Shown piece after piece: positions 59,434 through 64,000 of a stretch of 64,000 nt of DNA (positions within the stretch are counted from its first letter, which is position 1; each line of letters starts with the position of its first letter). This DNA comes from Actomonas aquatica. Lineage in GTDB: Bacteria > Verrucomicrobiota > Verrucomicrobiia > Opitutales > Opitutaceae. Both the position numbers and the translations under genes were made by a program. The notes below the pieces were generated by a model. It saw only the letters and a list, made by a program, of their open reading frames with translations, was not told where the DNA came from and searched no databases. The stretch lies in NCBI RefSeq assembly GCF_019679435.2, contig NZ_CP139781.1, positions 5,390,001 to 5,454,000 on the forward strand. The letters are read 5' to 3'.

Positions 59434-59645
59434 TGCTCCAGTCGCTGACGGAGGCGGTTCTTCATTTCCGCTGCCGGGATGGCGGACTCGGGGGCGGCGG
59501 CGTGCACGTTGCGGCGCCGTTCGATTTCCTGCTCCTGAACAGGGGAAAAAGGAAGCTCATCGAGTTCGATCGCGTGGCGAATCAAGGTCTGGCGTTCCTC
59601 GAATGAAAGCGAAGGAAGTTCGGCCATGACCTCGTTGAAACTCAT
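59430..59645 (-). CDS. addiction-module antitoxin, small alpha-helical
   Basis: A 71-residue acidic/basic helical protein (MSFNEVMAELPSLSFEERQT, then LIRHAIELDELPFSPVQEQE). The opening E-V-M-A-E-L-P-S-L-S-F-E-E-R-Q is characteristic of the small putative addiction-module component family that pairs with RelE/ParE toxins. Its TGA overlaps the toxin's ATG by two bases, so the two genes were translationally coupled. Intact by eye, unlike its toxin. It would normally neutralise the toxin and may repress the pair's promoter. Confidence 0.88.
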   Translation of the reverse strand: MSFNEVMAELPSLSFEERQTLIRHAIELDELPFSPVQEQEIERRRNVHAAAPESAIPAAEMKNRLRQRLEQ

Positions 59646-60161
59646 GGGGGGAACCCTAAGCGGGAATCGATTCCGATCAAGAGTCCAATCTGGGATGCGC
59701 GACAGAGCTGTCCGGCGGAGGCATTAACGCAATTCATCGCGGCTCGGTGAGCTTTGGCGGACAGGGAAGGCGTGAAGAGGTTGACGGGCTGAGAGGCCGG
59801 CGCGGGTTTCGTCACAGAGGTCTCTGAGGGGGCACGGAGAGCATGGAGGGGGTGGGAGTTTGTGACGGAGATGGGGTAGCGGGGTGGACCGTGGCCTCCG
59901 GACGCGGTCGGCGGTGGACGGGTGGCTATTGTTCAGGACGCTGCAGGAGGACCCCATTCCGAAACCAAACCGATTGGCCCACGAAACACACGAACGACAC
60001 GAAAAGCTTCGCGTTCGGAGCCGAGGATTTAGTCTGCGCCCGGCAGCTGTCCGATGCGGCGGAAGCGGTAGAGCAGGCGCTTCCGGTTTTTGAGCTTCAG
60101 CTCGTGTGGTGATCGCGGTCGCCCGTTGGGCACCCGTGCCCGAAATGCCGATGGCAAATAA
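59646..60161. repeat. gene-free stretch with B and D repeats
   Basis: A B-like GCTCGGTGAGCTTTGGCGGA lies at about 59744. D-type GGCCCACGAAACACACGAAC plus GACACGAAAAG lies at about 59975-60007. No gene supported. Confidence 0.6.
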
Positions 60162-60434
60162 TCAAATGGCTTTGGCTTCTTCGAATAGAGCGGCGGGCAT
60201 GGGGTGTTCGAGTTCCCACACCATTGAAATGGGACGGTCACCTTCGGCGGAGACAAGGGACTTGGCTGGTCCGAGGAAGACAAAGGGCGCAGTCTCGGTT
60301 TCGATCCGCTTCTCGAGGCGAGCGAAAAAGAGAATGGTGTAGTCGCGCTCCTGAGAGTGTCGGGCGAAAGCGAAATAGGTTTCCGAAATAAGATGTTGGG
60401 TCTGAATAATATGGGATTGGCATTCTGTTGAATG
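60162..60434 (-). pseudogene. C-terminal remnant of a DUF3427-domain helicase
   Basis: A 90-codon open frame without a plausible start (preceded by TAG) encodes TECQSHIIQTQHLISETYFA, then ERDYTILFFARLEKRIE, APFVFLGPAKSLVSAEGDRP and ISMVWELEHPMPAALFEEAK before TGA at 60162-60164. The pattern F-x-x-LG-x-A-x-x-V-S-x-E-G-x-RP-I-x-x-x-W-x-LE-x-PMP-A matches the end of DUF3427, a nuclease-associated domain at the C-terminus of SF2 helicases in restriction-like systems. Everything upstream of it has been replaced by the intact operon that begins on the other strand at 60474. Confidence 0.7.
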
Positions 60435-60473
60435 CTATTCAGCTCAGAGAGCTATCCTTTTCTCATTACACGC

Positions 60474-62156
60474 ATGCACGAATCGAATCCTCCAAGCCTC
60501 CAACATGAAACGTCGGGTGATTCCAAGGTGGATCTCTTGAACATGCCGGATCCCTCAAGGTTGATCCATGGTCTTCGAGACACCGGTTATGATCTATACA
60601 CTGCGTGTGCGGACGTTATCGACAATTCGATCGCTGCAAACGCGAAAGAGGTGAACATCCGAATCGAGTTGGCCCCTGACGGCCGCAAGTTCGTCTTTTT
60701 TGGGGATAATGGGGATGGGATGGATAAGGATGGATTGCAGAACGCTCTTCGATATGGGGCCGATCAAAGACAAATACTCAAGTCCCTCGGAAAGTTCGGC
60801 TTGGGGCTGAAGACCGCTTCGAGTTCCGTCTGTCTCAAGTTTGGCATTATCTCACGGATGACGCCCGATGCTCCGCTTGCCAAATTGGCGTGGGACTTGG
60901 AGCACGTTGAGGCGGTCAATCGTTGGGAGATGGTCAAGGAGCCCATTACCGCAGACGAAGAAGAGCTGTTTGAGGAGCTGTGTGGAGAGAAGGGGACGTT
61001 GGTGGTTTGGGAAAAATGCGATCGCCTCCTCAGCAAGGGTTACGAAGTTCCCGGGGGGACCAAAGAACAGCAGGCGGTCAACTATCGCATCAAGAAGTTG
61101 AAGGAGCATTGCGCTTTAATCTTTCACAAATACCTCAATCCTTCCGAAACAGCATTCTCTGACGTGCGGATCACGGTAAACGGAGAGGAGGTCGAGTATT
61201 GGAATCCATTTTATCCCGAGAAGTCAGAGCAGGTTTTGCCCGAAGCTCAGACGAATGTGCCGATACAGCTCGAGGACGGAACGGTTCAGACTGCAAAAGT
61301 GAAGGCTTGGATTCTGCCTCACTCCAAGGACATGACGGAGGAGGAGAACCGGAAGTATGCCAAGATCTCAAACCGAGGGCAGGGGTTCTATATCCATCGT
61401 GAAGGGCGTGTAATCCACTATGGAGGGTATTTGGGGTTGTGGCGGTCTGACGATCCGCACTGGTCGCTTTTTCGCATTGAGTTCGATTTTGGAGCCGAAC
61501 TTGACGAGGCGTTTGCTGTCGACGTTAAGAAGTCGAGGATCCTGCTCGATCCAGGCCTTGAGGATGGGCTCAAGAAACTCCTCGCCGGAGCCTACCGAGA
61601 GGCGGATCTTCGATACAGGCGAAAACAGAAGGTAGCTGTGACCGGAGGTGTCAGCCACAAGGATGCGAATAAGACGATTGGCGAAACTGGGAACAAAAAG
61701 ACCAGCAGTGTTGAGGGTGTCGATTCGGACGCCGGCGAGGCCACTGTCACCAACAATCGAGGTCATTCTGTCAAAATCGTTACGCCGGTTCAGAGCAACG
61801 TGGATCCAGCCCAACTCTACGTCCAGGCTGTCGAAGATATTACGACAGGATACCTTTGGGAGCCTCACCTGACGAGTGCTACAAGTGTCAATCACGCGAC
61901 TGGTGTCCGCCTGAACAAGAACCATGATTTCTACACTAAGATCTATTCGCAGGCTCGGTCTGGGGTCTCTGTTGAGGGAATGGATCTCTTGCTGTGGGCG
62001 CTCGCTGCGGCGGAGCAGAACAATACTGATTCTGAGCTTCAACCGATCTGGGAAGATATTCGCGAGGAGGTTTCCAGTAACCTGAGAAAGCTGCTTCGCC
62101 TGACTCCTCTCCCGCAGTCTGGAGCAGATGCCGATGACTCAGAAGACTCAGAGTAG
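60474..62156 (+). CDS. GHKL-fold ATPase, MORC/MutL-like, first gene of a candidate defence operon
   Basis: A 560-residue soluble protein. The GHKL ATP site is at the N-terminus: ADVIDNSIAANA (N-box, Mg-binding Asn about residue 51), FFGDNGDGMDKDGL (G1, about 78-83) and LGKFGLGLKTASSS (G2, about 105-117). Residues about 200-400 form a second alpha/beta domain (WNPFYPEKSEQV; RGQGFYIHREGRVIHYGGYL; FDFGAELDEAFAVDVKKSRI). The last residue of the ATP-binding lysine type expected in MutL/Hsp90-like transducer domains may be one of VDVKKSR. A Thr/Ser/Asp-rich linker precedes a helical C-terminal domain. G+C is lower than the core genome. An in-frame ATG at 60432 is possible; 60474 is preferred. It leads an operon with HNH and SNF2 genes spaced by a few bases. 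Confidence 0.85.
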   Translation: MHESNPPSLQHETSGDSKVDLLNMPDPSRLIHGLRDTGYDLYTACADVIDNSIAANAKEVNIRIELAPDGRKFVFFGDNGDGMDKDGLQNALRYGADQRQILKSLGKFGLGLKTASSSVCLKFGIISRMTPDAPLAKLAWDLEHVEAVNRWEMVKEPITADEEELFEELCGEKGTLVVWEKCDRLLSKGYEVPGGTKEQQAVNYRIKKLKEHCALIFHKYLNPSETAFSDVRITVNGEEVEYWNPFYPEKSEQVLPEAQTNVPIQLEDGTVQTAKVKAWILPHSKDMTEEENRKYAKISNRGQGFYIHREGRVIHYGGYLGLWRSDDPHWSLFRIEFDFGAELDEAFAVDVKKSRILLDPGLEDGLKKLLAGAYREADLRYRRKQKVAVTGGVSHKDANKTIGETGNKKTSSVEGVDSDAGEATVTNNRGHSVKIVTPVQSNVDPAQLYVQAVEDITTGYLWEPHLTSATSVNHATGVRLNKNHDFYTKIYSQARSGVSVEGMDLLLWALAAAEQNNTDSELQPIWEDIREEVSSNLRKLLRLTPLPQSGADADDSEDSE

Positions 62157-62168
62157 TCTTACTTGGCC

Positions 62169-62981
62169 ATGCTAGGGAGCAAATCCGAGCTTCTCAAATT
62201 TGTAATCCGGCAGGAGACTGGAGCAGATGTGAATGTCGAGTTGGATGAGTCCGGCCTCCGCAGCGGTTTGAGGGTTCATTTTTCGGGGTGGACGCGTCAG
62301 GAAGGGCCCGTTTTTGGACTTCGGCCGAGCGGCCTGAACCGCCACATTGTTGACTTCCATTTCGGAAACTACGCGAAACCCTGCGTCCGACACATCACAG
62401 AGTCGCTAACTGAGGAGCGATGTGCCGTAGCATGGGCTTTGATTCAGCAGCTCGCTCAAAGGTTTGATGTTGAGGTATCCCCGCTTGACGAAAATGGGAG
62501 GTGGCAGATTTCCTCCGATCTGCGGATACGAGTAACAATAAAGGGCGTTGAATCGCTGCACAGTGACGGGGCGGTTGAGCGGAGTGCGTCGATTGCGATG
62601 GTCCCGCTTGTTGGGGCTGTTGCGGAACTCCTCGGGGTGGATGACGCCATTCCAGAATCCACTGCCGAGTGGGAAGGCGGAATCAAGGAATCAGTTGTTC
62701 GGAAAAGGGAGCGCAGTCGTCGAAATCGGCTCCTCTGCATTTCCATTCATGGCCGCATCTGCAAAGTCTGTGGGTTCGATCCCGTCACAGTTTACGGTCC
62801 AGATGGCTCGCAGATTATCGAAGTTCATCACATCGAGCCGCTTTCCGAATCATCGGCTCCGAGGCCCTATGATCCTGCCTCAGATCTGATTCCACTTTGC
62901 CCGAATTGTCACCGCGCGATCCACTGCCGGGTCCCTGCGTTCTCTCCCGATGAATTGCGGTCTCTGATGGGGATCTCCTGA
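62169..62981 (+). CDS. HNH endonuclease, second gene of the operon
   Basis: A 270-residue protein with an HNH/McrA-type nuclease domain in the C-terminal 90 residues: C198 and C201 in RICKVCGF, the H220-H221 pair in IEVHHIEPLSE, and DLIPLCPNCHRAIHC, giving four zinc cysteines and the catalytic histidine. Residues 1-180 are a separate domain with no match I recognise (EGPVFGLRPSGLNRHIVDFH; CAVAWALIQQLAQRFDVEVS), possibly DNA or ligand recognition. It begins 12 bases after the ATPase stop (a TTG at 62163 is an alternative) and ends 11 bases before the SNF2 start. It probably supplies DNA cleavage to the system. Confidence 0.9.
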   Translation: MLGSKSELLKFVIRQETGADVNVELDESGLRSGLRVHFSGWTRQEGPVFGLRPSGLNRHIVDFHFGNYAKPCVRHITESLTEERCAVAWALIQQLAQRFDVEVSPLDENGRWQISSDLRIRVTIKGVESLHSDGAVERSASIAMVPLVGAVAELLGVDDAIPESTAEWEGGIKESVVRKRERSRRNRLLCISIHGRICKVCGFDPVTVYGPDGSQIIEVHHIEPLSESSAPRPYDPASDLIPLCPNCHRAIHCRVPAFSPDELRSLMGIS

Positions 62982-62992
62982 CTTCAAGCGAT

Positions 62993-64000
62993 ATGGATTT
63001 GGATCCGGACTTTCGAAAAATCAGGGATGTGCCGGAGGGCTTGCGATTGTCGGCGCGCATTCAAGATCCGTTGCTCGTGATTGATCGAGTCTCTTCCCGA
63101 ATCACGTTGAGGCTTTGTGCCAAACTGATGTCTGGTGGGCAGTCTCGAATTGTCGAGGCTCCTTCGCTTGGCCACAACTGGGTATTGGACCGGTCTATAA
63201 TAAGGCCCCTTCCCGTTGATATTTCGGAGGTCATTGAACCTGTTGTATGTGGCTTGGACGTGGACGGACTTACGCTTCCCCAGGTTTTGCGGGTTCAGAG
63301 AGCGAGCATGGGCATCATCTCGATTGAAATCCGTGATCCGGTGTTTCAAACCGCGAACGAAGGCGCGAAGCAGTCTGGAGAAATCGCCGAGATCCCAAAT
63401 CTCAAAGCAACGCTTTATTCGTATCAGAAAGAAGGCGTCTCGTGGATGAGGAAGACCCTCCTCCACACTTCCGGAGTGATCTTGGCGGACGAGATGGGAT
63501 TGGGGAAGACGATACAGGTTATTTCGCTGTTCCTCTTGGATCCGCCCCGGAACGATTTTCCGGCTCTCATTGTTTGTCCTACGACTTTGATCGCGAACTG
63601 GCATCGCGAACTCGGAAAATTCGCGCCATCGCTTTCAATATTGATCCACCGCGGTTCGGATAGAACCGGAGTCTATCGAGGGTTGATGAGAGCCCAAGTT
63701 GTTATCGCAACATACGATACCGTCGTTAACGACATCGCGATTTTCTCTGCTTTTCAATGGTCGTTCGTTGTTTGTGATGAGGCTCAGGCGATCAAGAACC
63801 CGTCATCGAAGAGGCGTCAGGCACTGGCAGCTATTCCTCGTGCGAGATCCATTCCTGTCACCGGGACTCCGGTGGAAAATAGCCTTACGGATCTTTGGTC
63901 ACTTTGTGATTTTGCGATCCCCGGATTGTTGGGAACTCAGGTCGAGTTTGAGTCGGCCTATTCTGATCAGATCAGCGATGCGCAGGCAGTCTCTCGCATT
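62993..64000 (+). CDS. SNF2-family helicase/translocase, 5' part
   Basis: The frame opens with ATG 62993 and stays open to the window's end (336 codons). Residues 1-150 are an unassigned N-terminal domain. At about 150-160 is LYSYQKEGVSWM (Q-motif), at 166-173 DEMGLGKT (motif I), then ALIVCPTTLIANWHRE (Ia), VVIATYDTVVND (Ib), VVCDEAQAIKNPSS (motif II, Asp262, DEAQ) and PVTGTPVENSLTDLWSLCDF (motif III), all SNF2-specific. The second RecA lobe is beyond the window. It would translocate on double-stranded DNA to deliver the ATPase-nuclease pair. Close spacing (11 bp) to the HNH gene makes it part of the operon. Confidence 0.93.
   Translation, partial: MDLDPDFRKIRDVPEGLRLSARIQDPLLVIDRVSSRITLRLCAKLMSGGQSRIVEAPSLGHNWVLDRSIIRPLPVDISEVIEPVVCGLDVDGLTLPQVLRVQRASMGIISIEIRDPVFQTANEGAKQSGEIAEIPNLKATLYSYQKEGVSWMRKTLLHTSGVILADEMGLGKTIQVISLFLLDPPRNDFPALIVCPTTLIANWHRELGKFAPSLSILIHRGSDRTGVYRGLMRAQVVIATYDTVVNDIAIFSAFQWSFVVCDEAQAIKNPSSKRRQALAAIPRARSIPVTGTPVENSLTDLWSLCDFAIPGLLGTQVEFESAYSDQISDAQAVSRI

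Overview
The window is high-G+C bacterial chromosome. The gene mix points to Verrucomicrobiota, most likely Opitutaceae: a KorAB-type 2-oxoacid:ferredoxin oxidoreductase, GH26 mannanase, pectate-lyase-like beta-helix protein, carboxylesterase, ThuA and Gfo/Idh/MocA proteins, a PEP-CTERM metalloprotease, and dense palindromic repeats between almost all genes. The assignment is inferred from gene content; no rRNA or other marker gene is present.

Layout. 1-4.4 kb: korA-korB (korB cut by the window edge) diverging from a succinyl-CoA:acetate CoA-transferase, a central-carbon module. 4.7-8.3 kb: thymidine kinase, ClC channel with CBS domains, methyltransferase, small membrane proteins. 8.5-13.4 kb: GH26 enzyme, YheT-like hydrolase, hybrid PAS histidine kinase. 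13.7-18.8 kb: secreted CHRD-fasciclin protein, a beta-propeller-like protein and a frameshifted AIM24 gene. 18.9-22.6 kb: an AT-rich acquired segment with a bacterial NACHT NTPase (defence candidate) and a truncated IS1182-type transposase. 23.1-28.1 kb: a duplicated module, in which a small two-helix membrane protein converges on a REC-HisKA-HATPase regulator, present twice. 28.5-37 kb: beta-helix protein, PutP, a TetR-aldo/keto reductase pair, carboxylesterase, metallo-beta-lactamase-fold hydrolase. 37.8-44.2 kb: gltB and gltD. 44.4-59 kb: ion channel, cation antiporter, DoxX, oxidoreductase, ThuA, GT-C membrane protein, ABC-F ATPase, PEP-CTERM metzincin, TrhO-RluA fusion. 59.1-64 kb: a decayed ParE-type toxin with its antitoxin, a DUF3427 remnant, and an operon of GHKL (MORC/MutL-like) ATPase, HNH nuclease and SNF2 helicase, which runs off the window.

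Two regions depart from the background by visibly lower G+C: the NACHT gene and the terminal GHKL-HNH-SNF2 operon. Both look like horizontally acquired defence genes. The operon is the best candidate for an under-described system.

The other striking property is the intergenic DNA. About ten families of short palindromic repeats recur, often nested at the same internal site of one another. They reach into genes: one lies inside the ABC-F coding region and others supply C-terminal codons and stop codons.
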